The notes under the pieces: model-generated
What the model saw: the letters and a program-made list of their open reading frames with translations, nothing else
Database searches by the model: none
What the model was told of the DNA's origin: nothing
Part shown: piece by piece, positions 25,436 through 33,629 of the stretch
Layout of the letters: every line of letters starts with the position of its first letter
How positions within the stretch are numbered: position 1 is the first letter of the stretch
NCBI RefSeq assembly: GCF_012328925.1
Contig: NZ_JAAXLS010000030.1
Location: 1-64,000 of the forward strand
Source: Amycolatopsis acididurans
Lineage (GTDB): Bacteria > Actinomycetota > Actinomycetes > Mycobacteriales > Pseudonocardiaceae
Direction of reading: 5' to 3'
Length of the DNA: 64,000 bases
Made by a program: the position numbers and the translations under genes

Positions 25436-25921
25436 TCACTTGTACGCGGGGTCGAGAGCTGCTTCGGCCGGCGCCCAACCCATCCGGCCGGGCGCCCAGC
25501 CTTGAGCCAGTGGCACCCAGAAGAAGAACGTGACATGCCGTTCGGCGAACAGCCAGCGCCCGCCGACTCGCTCGATCCGGTCGCGGTAGCGGCCTGCCGC
25601 GACCTGCGCTTCGCCCTCGACGACGCACGGTTGGTAGAGCCAGGTCTCGCCGGTCGCGACGTCGCCTTCGATCGTGACGGTCTCGTTCGCGCTGAAATGC
25701 CACCACGCGGTCAGCGGCCCCTGCTGCAGCCCGGCGAAGAAGGTGCGCAGCTCGTCCCGTCCGCGTGCGGTGGACAGCCCGATGAAAGCGCCATTCTCGG
25801 TGAACTGCGAGGCGAGCTCGTCCCACCGGCCGTCATCGAGGCACTGGCAGTAGCGCGCCCGCAGCTGCGCGATCTCGTGCGCGTCCTCCAGCTTCCGCAG
25901 CCTGGCTTCGATATCGGTCAC
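25436..25921 (-). CDS. SnoaL-like/NTF2-fold protein
   Basis: 161 residues opening DIEARLRKLEDAHEIAQLRA and RYCQCLDDGRWDELASQFTE, with TAWWHFSANETVTIEGDVAT and GRYRDRIERVGGRWLFAERH: the cone-shaped SnoaL_4 fold common in steroid, polyketide and aromatic catabolism clusters. It may be an isomerase, dehydratase or binding protein. The GTG start at 25921 follows AGGAGG by six bases. A 16-bp perfect palindrome abuts that ribosome site inside the end of the upstream TetR gene, so it can be controlled separately by that repressor. Confidence 0.85.
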   Translation of the reverse strand: MTDIEARLRKLEDAHEIAQLRARYCQCLDDGRWDELASQFTENGAFIGLSTARGRDELRTFFAGLQQGPLTAWWHFSANETVTIEGDVATGETWLYQPCVVEGEAQVAAGRYRDRIERVGGRWLFAERHVTFFFWVPLAQGWAPGRMGWAPAEAALDPAYK

Positions 25922-25931
25922 GGGAAACCTC

Positions 25932-26558
25932 CTACGAACGATCGTTCGTCTCAAGCAGGGCCATGGAAAAGCGGGCGTGCTGAGCGGCGAGCGCATCAGG
26001 ATCGAGCCGGCCGCCGGGGCTGTACCAGGTCGAGATCGCCGACAGCATCGATACCAGGTTGCGGGCCGCGTCCTCGGGATGCGGGGTGCCGAACTCGCCG
26101 CCGGCGGCACCGGCGGCCACGATCTCCTCGTACAGACCCTGCGTGCGGTCCCGCGCCGCGACGACCCGCTTGCGGGCGGCACCGGTCAGGTACCGGATCT
26201 CGCTCAGCGCCACCAGCGACGCGTTCTGGTGCTCCACCACGAACCGCACGTGCGCTTCGACGGCCGCGCGCAGCTGATCGGTGGCGCGCCTGCCCGCGCC
26301 CGCGACCGCGGTCTCGATCCGGTTCAGCAGCTCGTCGTTGGCCATGCGCAGCAGCGCGGCCAGCAGATCGGACTTGGACGGAAAGTAGTTGTACAGGTTC
26401 GACAGGCTCGTTCCCGCGCCGCGCGCGACATCGCGCATCGACGCCCCGTTGAACCCCTTCTGGCTGAACGCCTCGAGCGCGGCGTTGAGGATCGCCGCCT
26501 CGTTGGCGCGGGCGGTCTCCGGAACGAGCGTCGAAGAACGACTGTTCATGTCAAGCAT
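25932..26558 (-). CDS. TetR-family regulator of the 25.4-32.0 kb cluster
   Basis: 208 residues. Head: EAAILNAALEAFSQKGFNGA, SMRDVARGAGTSLSNLYNYF, PSKSDLLAALL; then a TetR_C ligand domain with VRFVVEHQNASLVALSEIRY, as in KstR2-like regulators that sense CoA thioesters. Two near-identical 16-bp palindromes flank the gene: one in front of the divergent catabolic operon, one at its own 3' end before the SnoaL gene. Start ATG 26558, or ATG 26549. Confidence 0.88.
   Translation of the reverse strand: MLDMNSRSSTLVPETARANEAAILNAALEAFSQKGFNGASMRDVARGAGTSLSNLYNYFPSKSDLLAALLRMANDELLNRIETAVAGAGRRATDQLRAAVEAHVRFVVEHQNASLVALSEIRYLTGAARKRVVAARDRTQGLYEEIVAAGAAGGEFGTPHPEDAARNLVSMLSAISTWYSPGGRLDPDALAAQHARFSMALLETNDRS
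25934..25949. promoter_or_regulatory. TetR operator copy 1 (before SnoaL-like gene)
   Basis: ACGAACGATCGTTCGT is a perfect 16-bp palindrome. It overlaps the last codons of the TetR gene and touches the AGGAGG of the SnoaL-like gene. It is 14 of 16 identical to copy 2 at 26599-26614. Confidence 0.75.
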
Positions 26559-26598
26559 GCTATCTGCCCTTGACTCCCGCGGGCAACCACGTTTTCAT

Positions 26599-26614
26599 AA
26601 GAACGTTCGTTCGT
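26599..26614. promoter_or_regulatory. TetR operator copy 2 (divergent promoter)
   Basis: AAGAACGTTCGTTCGT lies between the TetR gene and the divergent catabolic operon, directly before GAGGAG of the first operon gene. It matches copy 1 at 14 of 16 positions, so one repressor probably reads both. Confidence 0.75.
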
Positions 26615-26625
26615 GAGGAGCACCG

Positions 26626-27288
26626 ATGTTCTTCGAGGAATTCATGGTGGGACAGCGGGTGTCCCACCCCGTCAACGCCGACCGGGCCACGGCCTTCGAC
26701 CTGGTCGACGAGCCGGTCACCGCGCTGAGCTGGCGACAGGTCCGGCCTATCTCGCCCGGCGGCGAGCTGTGCGCGGAGCTGACCGTCACGCGCTGCCGCC
26801 GCGTCCGTGACGACGAGGGCCAGGTCACCAGACACGTCGTCGTCCGCGACCAGGACGGCGAGCCACTGCGGGAAGGCACGGTCACCGTGTCGGTGCCCGC
26901 ACGCGGCGAGGGGCCCGACCCGGCAGGCCGGGCGTTCGGCACCACGGAATGGGCCACCGAGGTCGTCGCCGCACTCGGTCCGGACTTCGCCGACGCGACC
27001 GCGACCTGGGACGGCACGATCGGGCTGCGCAGCGGCGCCGAGGAGGTGCACCTGCGGATCTACCGCGGCCGGGTCGTCGACGTGACGCGCCGCGCGCCCC
27101 TCGGCGCGACCTTCACCCTCGGCGCGAGCGAGCTGACCTGGACGGAGCTGGTCACCGGCCCGGTGAACGACTTCATGCGGCGGGCGATGCTCGGCCAGTT
27201 CGAGGTCACCGGCAGCGGCTACGAGTACCTGCGGCTGACCAAGGTGCTCGACCAGCTGATCACCAGCGCACGGGAGGTAGCCCGGTGA
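26626..27288 (+). CDS. Hotdog-like plus SCP2-like two-part protein
   Basis: 220 residues. Residues 1-90 (MFFEEFMVGQRVSHPVNADR, VTALSWRQVRPISPGGELCA, VVRDQDGEPLREGTVTVSV) look like a reduced MaoC/hotdog domain without the usual DxxxxH catalytic pair. Residues about 120-215 (TWDGTIGLRSGAEEVHLRIY, GASELTWTELVTGPVNDFMR) resemble an SCP-2 sterol/acyl-carrier domain. It may bind or carry acyl-CoA rather than catalyse; the domain calls are from eye and moderate. First gene of a five-gene operon; GTGA overlap with the hydrolase gene. Confidence 0.65.
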   Translation: MFFEEFMVGQRVSHPVNADRATAFDLVDEPVTALSWRQVRPISPGGELCAELTVTRCRRVRDDEGQVTRHVVVRDQDGEPLREGTVTVSVPARGEGPDPAGRAFGTTEWATEVVAALGPDFADATATWDGTIGLRSGAEEVHLRIYRGRVVDVTRRAPLGATFTLGASELTWTELVTGPVNDFMRRAMLGQFEVTGSGYEYLRLTKVLDQLITSAREVAR

Positions 27289-28070
27289 GCTATCTGGAAA
27301 TCGACGGCCGGTTGTCCTATGTGGAACAGCACGGCAGCGGAACACCCGTGCTGTGCCTGCACACCGCCGGGCAGAGCGGCGTGCAGTGGCGGCACACGGC
27401 CGGCCCGCTCGCCGCTCTCGGCTACCGCGTGATCGTGCCCGACCTGCCCGGTCACGGCCGTTCCGAACCGGCCGAGCACGGCCCGGTGTCGGACCTGGGC
27501 AGCTACGCACGCTGGTGCGAACGTCTGATCGCGACCCTGGGCCTGGAGCGGCCGTTCGTCGTGGGCTGTTCGATCGGCGGCAAGATCACCCTCGACCTGG
27601 CCGTCTCCATGGGCGACCGGCTCGCCGGCGCGGTCGCGATGGCCGCCGAGGCCGGGCCGGGGCGCGTGAGCATGTCCGGACTGCGCCGCGAACTGGAGGA
27701 CGTGGCCGCGCCGAGCCGTACCGATCGCACCCACCTCGGCACGCTCGCGGTGGTCGGCCGCGATGTCGCGCCGGAGCGGGCCGAGCTGATCGCGACCATG
27801 CACCGGCGCGAGGATCCGGCGGTCTCAACCTCGGATCTGCTCGGCTGGGGCACCCACGACGTGCGCGCGGGACTTGCCCGGATCGCCTGCCCGGTGCACC
27901 TTGTCGTAGGTGAGGACGACCTCTGGCTCGACGTGGCGAAGGTGCGCATGACGGCCAAGGACATCCCCGGCGCGCGCTGCACGGTCCTCGACGGCATCGG
28001 GCACTACCCGATGGAGGAGATCGAGGACTTCGCGCCTTTGCTGCACAGCTGGCTTACGGAGCTGCGATGA
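27285..28070 (+). CDS. Alpha/beta hydrolase
   Basis: 261 residues of the alpha/beta-hydrolase fold. Oxyanion strand LCLHTAGQSGVQW near residue 23, nucleophile elbow GCSIGG near residue 90, acid in VVGEDDLWLD and catalytic His in GIGHYPMEE near the C-terminus. Likely an esterase, lactonase or C-C hydrolase acting on a CoA-pathway intermediate. The GTG start overlaps the preceding stop and its own stop overlaps the ligase start (ATGA), so the five genes are coupled. Confidence 0.88.
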   Translation: MSYLEIDGRLSYVEQHGSGTPVLCLHTAGQSGVQWRHTAGPLAALGYRVIVPDLPGHGRSEPAEHGPVSDLGSYARWCERLIATLGLERPFVVGCSIGGKITLDLAVSMGDRLAGAVAMAAEAGPGRVSMSGLRRELEDVAAPSRTDRTHLGTLAVVGRDVAPERAELIATMHRREDPAVSTSDLLGWGTHDVRAGLARIACPVHLVVGEDDLWLDVAKVRMTAKDIPGARCTVLDGIGHYPMEEIEDFAPLLHSWLTELR

Positions 28071-29569
28071 CCCTGTTGTCCCTGCTCACCGAACGCGACC
28101 CCGGATCGGTCGTCGCCATCGAGGGCGACGCGCGCATCTCCACGGCCGACATGCTGCGCGGGGTCCGCTCGCTCACCACCGACCTGCGCGAGGCCGGACT
28201 CGGCCGCGGTGACTGCGTCGCGGTGTGGCTGCCCAACTGGCCGGAAGCGCTGACCTGGCAGTTCGCGGTGGCTTCGCTCGGCGCACACGTCATCGGGGTC
28301 AACACGCGCTACAACGTCGAGGAGGTGCGGCACGTCCTGGAACGCGCGCGGCCGAAGCTCGTCGCCATCGCGCACGACTTCCACGGACTCGACCTCATCG
28401 GCCGGCTGCGCCGCGCGATCACCGATGTCGTACCCGCCGTCGCGGTGATCCGCGGCACGGACGCCACCGCGTACGACGTCGGCGCGGGCGCCTGGGTCCC
28501 CTCGGACCGCGACGGCGAACTGGCCTCCGGCGACGACGAACTGGCCGTCGCGTTCACCACCTCCGGCTCGACCGGGCAGCCGAAACTGGCCGCGCATCTC
28601 GGGTCCGCCGTGGCCGAGCACGCCCGTGCGGACGCCGAGAAGATCGGCATTCACGCGGGCGACGTGGCCCTGTGCGCACTCCCGCTTTCGGGCGTGTTCG
28701 GGTTCAACACGGCGATGGCCGCCATCGCGGGTGGCGGAACCTGTTTGCTGGAACCCGTTTTCGACGCACGCGCCGTGCTCGCCGACATGGCCCGCCGGCG
28801 GGCGACGCACGTGGTGGGCGGCGACGATCTGGTCGGCAGGCTCGCCGACGCCTGGCAGGGCGAGGATCTTTCGTCCTGGCGCTGGCTGGGCATGGCGGAT
28901 TTCCTGGGCCGCACCGGGGAAATCGCGGAATGGGCCGGGCGCGAGTTCGGCACCTCGACCACCGGGGTCTACGGCTCGTCGGAGGTTTTCGCGCTCACCG
29001 CGTTGTGGCCGCCCGACGAACCGGAGTCCCGGCGTTGGCGTGGCGGCGGGCGCCTGGTCTCGCCCCGGATCGCGGCGCGCGCGGTCGACGGAGAGCTGCA
29101 GCTGCGTGGGCCGAACGTGGTCGACGCCTACCTCGGCGATCCCGATGCGGCGGCCCGCTCGTTCACCGAGGACGGCTGGTTCCGCACCGGCGATCTGGTG
29201 GAGATCGAGAACGACGGTGGCATCGTCTACGTCTGCCGGATGGGCGATGTGTTGCGGCTGCGGGGTTTCCTTGTCGATCCCGCCGAGATCGAGCACCGGC
29301 TGGCCGAGCACGCGGCCGTCCTGAGCGCGAAGGTCGTCGGCGTCCGCGGCGACGAAGGCGACGAGGCGATCGGGTTCGTCACCGCCGACCAGCCGGTGGA
29401 CGGCGCGGCACTGCGCGCGTGGTGTGCTGAGACGCTGGCGAAGTTCAAGGTGCCGACGGCGGTTCATGTGATCGACGAGATGCCCACGACCTCCGGCACG
29501 AATGGTATGAAGATCAAGGCGGCGACCCTGCGCGAGTGGGCGCTGCGTGAACGAGAGGCGGCGCCATGA
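28067..29569 (+). CDS. Acyl-CoA ligase / AMP-dependent synthetase
   Basis: 500 residues of the ANL superfamily. P-loop TTSGSTGQPKLAAHLG near residue 165, adenylate motif TTGVYGSSE near 300, GWFRTGDLVEIENDGGIVYV near 370, hinge VCRMGDVLRLRGFLVDPAEI, and the C-terminal catalytic Lys in SGTNGMKIKAATLRE. It activates a carboxylic acid to its CoA thioester; the acid is unknown. It probably supplies the substrate for the thiolase and CoA-transferase that follow. Start and stop both overlap neighbouring genes. Confidence 0.9.
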   Translation: MTLLSLLTERDPGSVVAIEGDARISTADMLRGVRSLTTDLREAGLGRGDCVAVWLPNWPEALTWQFAVASLGAHVIGVNTRYNVEEVRHVLERARPKLVAIAHDFHGLDLIGRLRRAITDVVPAVAVIRGTDATAYDVGAGAWVPSDRDGELASGDDELAVAFTTSGSTGQPKLAAHLGSAVAEHARADAEKIGIHAGDVALCALPLSGVFGFNTAMAAIAGGGTCLLEPVFDARAVLADMARRRATHVVGGDDLVGRLADAWQGEDLSSWRWLGMADFLGRTGEIAEWAGREFGTSTTGVYGSSEVFALTALWPPDEPESRRWRGGGRLVSPRIAARAVDGELQLRGPNVVDAYLGDPDAAARSFTEDGWFRTGDLVEIENDGGIVYVCRMGDVLRLRGFLVDPAEIEHRLAEHAAVLSAKVVGVRGDEGDEAIGFVTADQPVDGAALRAWCAETLAKFKVPTAVHVIDEMPTTSGTNGMKIKAATLREWALREREAAP

Positions 29570-30783
29570 CCGACGTTGTGATCTGCGAACCCGTCCGCAC
29601 TCCGGTGGGCCGCTACGGCGGCGTGTTCCGCGACATCCCCGCGGCCTCGCTCGCCGCGACCGTGATCGCCGAGGTGGTCAAGCGCACCGGTATCGCGCCG
29701 GATTCGGTCGAGGACGTGATCTTCGGGCAGTGCTATCCCAACGGCGAGGCGCCCGCGATCGGCCGCGTCGCCGCGCTGGACGCGGGCCTTCCTGTCGAGG
29801 TGCCGGGCGTGCAGGTCGACCGGCGCTGCGGCTCGGCGCTGCAGGCGGTGCTCGACGCGGCGATGCGGGTGCAGACCGGGGTGAACGAGGTCGTGCTCGC
29901 CGGCGGCGCGGAAAGCATGAGCAGCGTCGAATTCTACACCGACGCGATCCGGTGGGGCGTCCGCGGCGGCGGGGTCGAACTCGCCGACCGGCTCGCCCGC
30001 GGCCGCGTCACGGCGGGTGGCAAGAACTATCCGGTGCCCGGCGGAATGCTGGAGACGGCAGAAAACCTGCGGCGCGAGTACGGGATTCCGCGCGAGGAAC
30101 AGGATCTGCTCGCGCTGCACTCGCACCAGCGCGCGGTCGCCGCGATCGAGGACGGCCGGTTCGGCGAGGAGATCGTCCCGGTGACCGTGCCCGGCAAGCG
30201 CGGGAAGCCGGAGACGGTGATCGACCGCGACGAGCACCCCCGTGCGGACAGCTCGCTGGAGTCGCTGGGCAAGTTGAAGCCCGTCATGGTGCGCGACGAT
30301 CCGGAATCGACGGTCACCGCCGGGAACGCGAGCGGTCAGAACGACGGCGCCGCGGCGTGCCTGGTGACCACAATGGACAAAGCGGAACAGCTTGGTCTGC
30401 AACCGTTCGCGCGGCTCGTCTCGTGGTCGGCCGCCGGGGTGCCGCCGCGCACGATGGGGATCGGCCCGGTACCGGCGACGGCGAGGGCGCTTTCCCGGGC
30501 CGGGCTCGAGCTCAGCGACATCGACCTCATCGAGCTGAACGAGGCCTTCGCCGCGCAGGTGCTGGCATGCACGCGCGAATGGGGTTTCGGCGAAGCGGAC
30601 TTCGAGCGGATGAACGTCAACGGCTCGGGTATCTCGCTCGGCCATCCGGTCGGCGCGACCGGCGTGCGCATCCTGACCACGATGCTGCGGGAGATGCGCA
30701 GGCGGGACGCGCGGTACGCGCTGGAAACCATGTGCATCGGTGGCGGCCAGGGCCTCGCGGCGATCTTCGAGAAGGTGGCATGA
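29566..30783 (+). CDS. Acetyl-CoA acyltransferase (thiolase)
   Basis: 405 residues. The nucleophile Cys88 lies in DRRCGSALQAV; INLNEAFAAQV-type core near 325 (LIELNEAFAAQVLA), GHPVGATGVRI with the catalytic His near 362, and CIGGGQGLAAIF with the second catalytic Cys near 393. All residues of a degradative thiolase are present, so it should cleave a 3-oxoacyl-CoA to release acetyl- or propionyl-CoA. Coupled by ATGA overlaps to the ligase and CoA-transferase genes. Confidence 0.94.
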   Translation: MTDVVICEPVRTPVGRYGGVFRDIPAASLAATVIAEVVKRTGIAPDSVEDVIFGQCYPNGEAPAIGRVAALDAGLPVEVPGVQVDRRCGSALQAVLDAAMRVQTGVNEVVLAGGAESMSSVEFYTDAIRWGVRGGGVELADRLARGRVTAGGKNYPVPGGMLETAENLRREYGIPREEQDLLALHSHQRAVAAIEDGRFGEEIVPVTVPGKRGKPETVIDRDEHPRADSSLESLGKLKPVMVRDDPESTVTAGNASGQNDGAAACLVTTMDKAEQLGLQPFARLVSWSAAGVPPRTMGIGPVPATARALSRAGLELSDIDLIELNEAFAAQVLACTREWGFGEADFERMNVNGSGISLGHPVGATGVRILTTMLREMRRRDARYALETMCIGGGQGLAAIFEKVA

Positions 30784-31964
30784 CTCCCCTGCACGGCCTG
30801 CGGATCATCGAATGCGCGAGTTTCGTCGCCGCGCCCTCGGCGTGCATGACGCTCGCACAGCTGGGCGCGGACGTCATCCGCGTCGATCCGATCGGCGGCG
30901 CGGCCGACTACCGCCGCTGGCCGGTCGCGCCGAGCGGAACGAGTCTGTATTGGACAGCGCTCAACCGCGGAAAGCGTTCGGTCGCGGTGAACATGCGCTC
31001 GGACGAGGGCCGCGAACTGGTCACCGCGCTGGTCGCGGAGGCCGGTATCCTGGTGGACAACGTGGTCGGCAGGCGCTGGATGTCGTACGAGAACCTCTCG
31101 GCGCGGCGGGCGGACCTGATTCACCTCCACCTGCAGGGACACGCCGATGGCAGGCCCGCGGTGGACTACACGGTCAACGCGGAGGTCGGCGTGCCGACGA
31201 TCACCGGGCGTGAGTCGGACGCGGCGCCGGTGAACCACGTGCTGCCCGCGTGGGACCTGGTGACCGGAATGACCGTGACCACCGGCGTGCTGGCCGCGTT
31301 GCACGAACGCACCGCGACGGGCCAGGGCGCCTACATCGAGGTCGCGCTGGCCGATGTGGCGACCGCGGGCGTGGCGAACCTGGGCTGGCTGGGCGAGGCG
31401 CGGTTGCGCGGCGCCGAGCGGCCCAAGCACGGCAACCACGTGTACGGCAGCTTCGGCACCGACTTCGAGACGGCGGACGGCGAGCGCGTGATGGTCGTCG
31501 CGCTCACCGAGCATCAGTGGCACGCGCTGCGCAAGGTGACCGGGACCGAAGACGTGTTCTCCGCGCTGGAGCCCGCGCTGAACGTGGACCTCAACCAGGA
31601 GGCCGACCGGTACCGGGTGCGCGAGACGATCGCGGCGATCCTGCGCCCGTGGTTCGCCGCCCGCCCGCTGCCGGTGGTCGCCGAAGACCTGAACTCGGCG
31701 CGCGTGCTGTGGGGCCGCTACCGTGGAATGCCGGAACTCGTCGACGACCCGTCGCCGGTCTTGTCGACTGTGGACCAGCCGGGTATCGGCGAGGTGCCCA
31801 GCGCCCGCTCGCCCCTGCGGTGGGGCGGCGAGTACGGCGGCACCGCCAGCGCCCCCGGCCTCGGCGAACACACTGAGACGGTGCTGTCGGACGTGCTGGG
31901 CCTGAGCACCACCGAAATCGCCCGCCTGCACGACGCGGGAGTGGTCGCCTCGGGCGAGGCCTGA
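30780..31964 (+). CDS. CaiB/BaiF-type CoA-transferase
   Basis: 394 residues of the family III CoA-transferase fold (HGLRIIECASFVAAPSACMT; LGADVIRVDPIGGAADYRRW; LNRGKRSVAVNMRSDEGREL). Asp159 in LPAWDLVTGMTV is at the position of the covalent-intermediate Asp of the transferases. The GHDINY His of alpha-methylacyl-CoA racemases is not present, unlike the relative at 45103. So CoA transfer rather than epimerisation is more likely. Last gene of the operon; a hairpin overlaps its stop. Confidence 0.88.
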   Translation: MTPLHGLRIIECASFVAAPSACMTLAQLGADVIRVDPIGGAADYRRWPVAPSGTSLYWTALNRGKRSVAVNMRSDEGRELVTALVAEAGILVDNVVGRRWMSYENLSARRADLIHLHLQGHADGRPAVDYTVNAEVGVPTITGRESDAAPVNHVLPAWDLVTGMTVTTGVLAALHERTATGQGAYIEVALADVATAGVANLGWLGEARLRGAERPKHGNHVYGSFGTDFETADGERVMVVALTEHQWHALRKVTGTEDVFSALEPALNVDLNQEADRYRVRETIAAILRPWFAARPLPVVAEDLNSARVLWGRYRGMPELVDDPSPVLSTVDQPGIGEVPSARSPLRWGGEYGGTASAPGLGEHTETVLSDVLGLSTTEIARLHDAGVVASGEA

Positions 31965-31982
31965 CCGAACGTGGCTTCGGTC
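31963..31982. terminator. Hairpin at the end of the 26.6-32.0 kb operon
   Basis: GACCGAA (31963-31969) pairs with TTCGGTC (31976-31982) over a 6-base loop. It begins inside the CoA-transferase stop codon and lies before a convergent TetR gene. Confidence 0.45.
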
Positions 31983-32010
31983 GGCTGACTTCCCGGCGCC
32001 ACAGCGACAG

Positions 32011-32616
32011 TCACGGGCGGCGGCGCTTGCGCAGGCCCGCCCGGGCCTTCTCCATCATCTCCGGCCCCGCGAACTCGGGTGAGATGATCGCGAGCTGCGC
32101 GGCCGCGATCCGCGCCATCCCCTCCGGACCGAAGGCATCGACACCGAGTGCGCGTGTCAGATGGTCCTGCAGCACGTAGATGCCCAGCCGCATCGCGACG
32201 AACACCGCGGCTTCGGCACGGGGATCGGCCTGGCTTTCCCGATACCGCTCAGTGATCGCGACCAGTTCGTCGAACAAGGAACCCGCCGCGGGCGTTCCGT
32301 CCGCGAGCGCCCGGCCCAGGTAACGCAGAACCGGTGCGCCCGCGCGATGGGTCTCTTCCACGAACTCGGCGTTGTCGAGCTGCTTCCCGTCGACCCCGCG
32401 TGACAAGGCCGCCCGGATGAACTCGACCACGTACTCGTCACATCCCCGCTCCAGCCCGGCCTTGTTGCCGAAGTGGTACTGGACGAGCGCCAGCGAAACG
32501 CCCGCATGGTCGGCGATCCGCCGCATGCTGGTGCCCGCGACGCCGTGTTCGGCGAACAACGACAGGGCGGCGTCCCGGATCCGCGCACGGGCGGTCAGGT
32601 CCTCGACTGGTCGCAT
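32011..32616 (-). CDS. TetR-family regulator
   Basis: 201 residues. Head DLTARARIRDAALSLFAEHG, VAGTSMRRIADHAGVSLALV, QYHFGNKAGLERG; the ligand domain is of the TetR_C_6-like type. The C-terminus is very basic (ARAGLRKRRRP). The start ATG at 32616 falls on the edge of an 18-bp palindrome and has no ribosome site, suggesting leaderless, autoregulated expression. It is divergent from the orphan ccsB-like gene, its most likely target besides itself. Confidence 0.85.
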   Translation of the reverse strand: MRPVEDLTARARIRDAALSLFAEHGVAGTSMRRIADHAGVSLALVQYHFGNKAGLERGCDEYVVEFIRAALSRGVDGKQLDNAEFVEETHRAGAPVLRYLGRALADGTPAAGSLFDELVAITERYRESQADPRAEAAVFVAMRLGIYVLQDHLTRALGVDAFGPEGMARIAAAQLAIISPEFAGPEMMEKARAGLRKRRRP

Positions 32617-32633
32617 GTACAGTATGCTATACA
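32616..32633. promoter_or_regulatory. Palindrome over the TetR start codon
   Basis: TGTACAGTATGCTATACA matches its reverse complement at 14 of 18 positions and includes the first base of the TetR ATG. AT-rich core (TATGCTATA) could also be the -10 of the divergent promoter. Confidence 0.55.
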
Positions 32634-32698
32634 AATGACCAGCCCGTGCCGAAGCGGGGGCGGACACGGGGTCGTCGTGCGATGTTGGGGGTCTCGAT

Positions 32699-33574
32699 TT
32701 GGGGTTCACGGTCGCGACCATCAGTGACTGGTCGTTTCTCACCGCCACCGGCGTGTACCTGCTGGCGATGGTGTTCGCCACGGTGTCGCTGTCGTCGAAG
32801 TCGCGGCGTCCCGCCACAGTGGGCGCGCCGAACACGCGACCATCCACTCCGGACGATCGCGCCGGCGGGCGGGCGCTGGCACTGACGTGGCTCGGCTTCG
32901 GCCTGCATGTGGTCGCCGTGGTGTGCCGTGGGATCGCGGCACATCGGTGGCCGCTGGGAAATCTCTACGAGTACGTCATGGTCATCACGCTTGTCGCGGT
33001 CGGCGCGTGGCTTGCCACCGTGAACCGATTTCCGTTGCGGCACATGGCAGTCTGGGTGCTACTGCCGGTCGCCGGGTTGATGGTGCTCAACGGCAAGGTG
33101 TTCTACGCGCAGGCCGCACCGGTTCCGCCCGCGCTGCAGTCCTACTGGCTCGTCATCCACGTCACCACCGCGGCGGCGGCCACCGGCACGCTCGTGGTGC
33201 CCGGCATCGCGAGCGTGCTCTACCTCGTCCGGTCGGCGCGACCGCGGACGAAGCTGCCCGAGTCCTCGACGCTGGACCGGCTCGCCTACCGCGCCACCGT
33301 CGTCGGCTTCCCGCTGTTCACGTTCGCGGTGATCTGCGGGGCGGTGTGGGCCGAGTCGGCTTGGGGCCGCTTCTGGGGCTGGGACCCCAAAGAAGTCACA
33401 TCGTTCGTCGCCTGGCTGATCTACGCCGCGTACCTGCACGCACGAGCCACGGCCGGCTGGCGAGGCACTCGCGCCGCGGTGCTCAACGTGCTGGGCCTGG
33501 CCGCGCTGACGTTCAACCTGCTGTTCATCAACCTGGCGACCTCCGGCCTGCACTCCTATTCCGGCCTCAGCTGA
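32699..33574 (+). CDS. ccsB: CcsB/ResC-type cytochrome c biogenesis protein, orphan copy
   Basis: 291 residues with about eight hydrophobic helices. The heme-handling WWD-type motif is visible as WGRFWGWDPKEVTSFVAWLI near residue 222, with flanking His residues (HVTTAAAATG near 150; the C-terminal SGLHSYSGLS). This is the CcsA/ResC partner that presents heme to apocytochrome c. No ResB, CcdA or thioredoxin-like gene accompanies it, so it is an isolated paralogue. The TTG at 32699 follows GGGGG by eight bases; the start is uncertain. Confidence 0.85.
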   Translation: MGFTVATISDWSFLTATGVYLLAMVFATVSLSSKSRRPATVGAPNTRPSTPDDRAGGRALALTWLGFGLHVVAVVCRGIAAHRWPLGNLYEYVMVITLVAVGAWLATVNRFPLRHMAVWVLLPVAGLMVLNGKVFYAQAAPVPPALQSYWLVIHVTTAAAATGTLVVPGIASVLYLVRSARPRTKLPESSTLDRLAYRATVVGFPLFTFAVICGAVWAESAWGRFWGWDPKEVTSFVAWLIYAAYLHARATAGWRGTRAAVLNVLGLAALTFNLLFINLATSGLHSYSGLS

Positions 33575-33590
33575 GCGCCATCGAGGCGGA

Positions 33591-33625
33591 CCTGGCCGAC
33601 GGGCCCCCTGCACCCGCCGGCCAGG
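33591..33625. terminator. Hairpin between convergent ccsB-like and SDR genes
   Basis: CCTGGCCG (33591-33598) pairs perfectly with CGGCCAGG (33618-33625); an inner GGG/CCC pair extends the stem. It lies just before the SDR stop at 33630. Confidence 0.55.
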
Positions 33626-33629
33626 AGGC

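Noticed and set aside
30780..31964. Alpha-methylacyl-CoA racemase
   Set aside because: The GHDINY His is absent; CoA-transferase fits better. The gene at 45103 does have the racemase residues.
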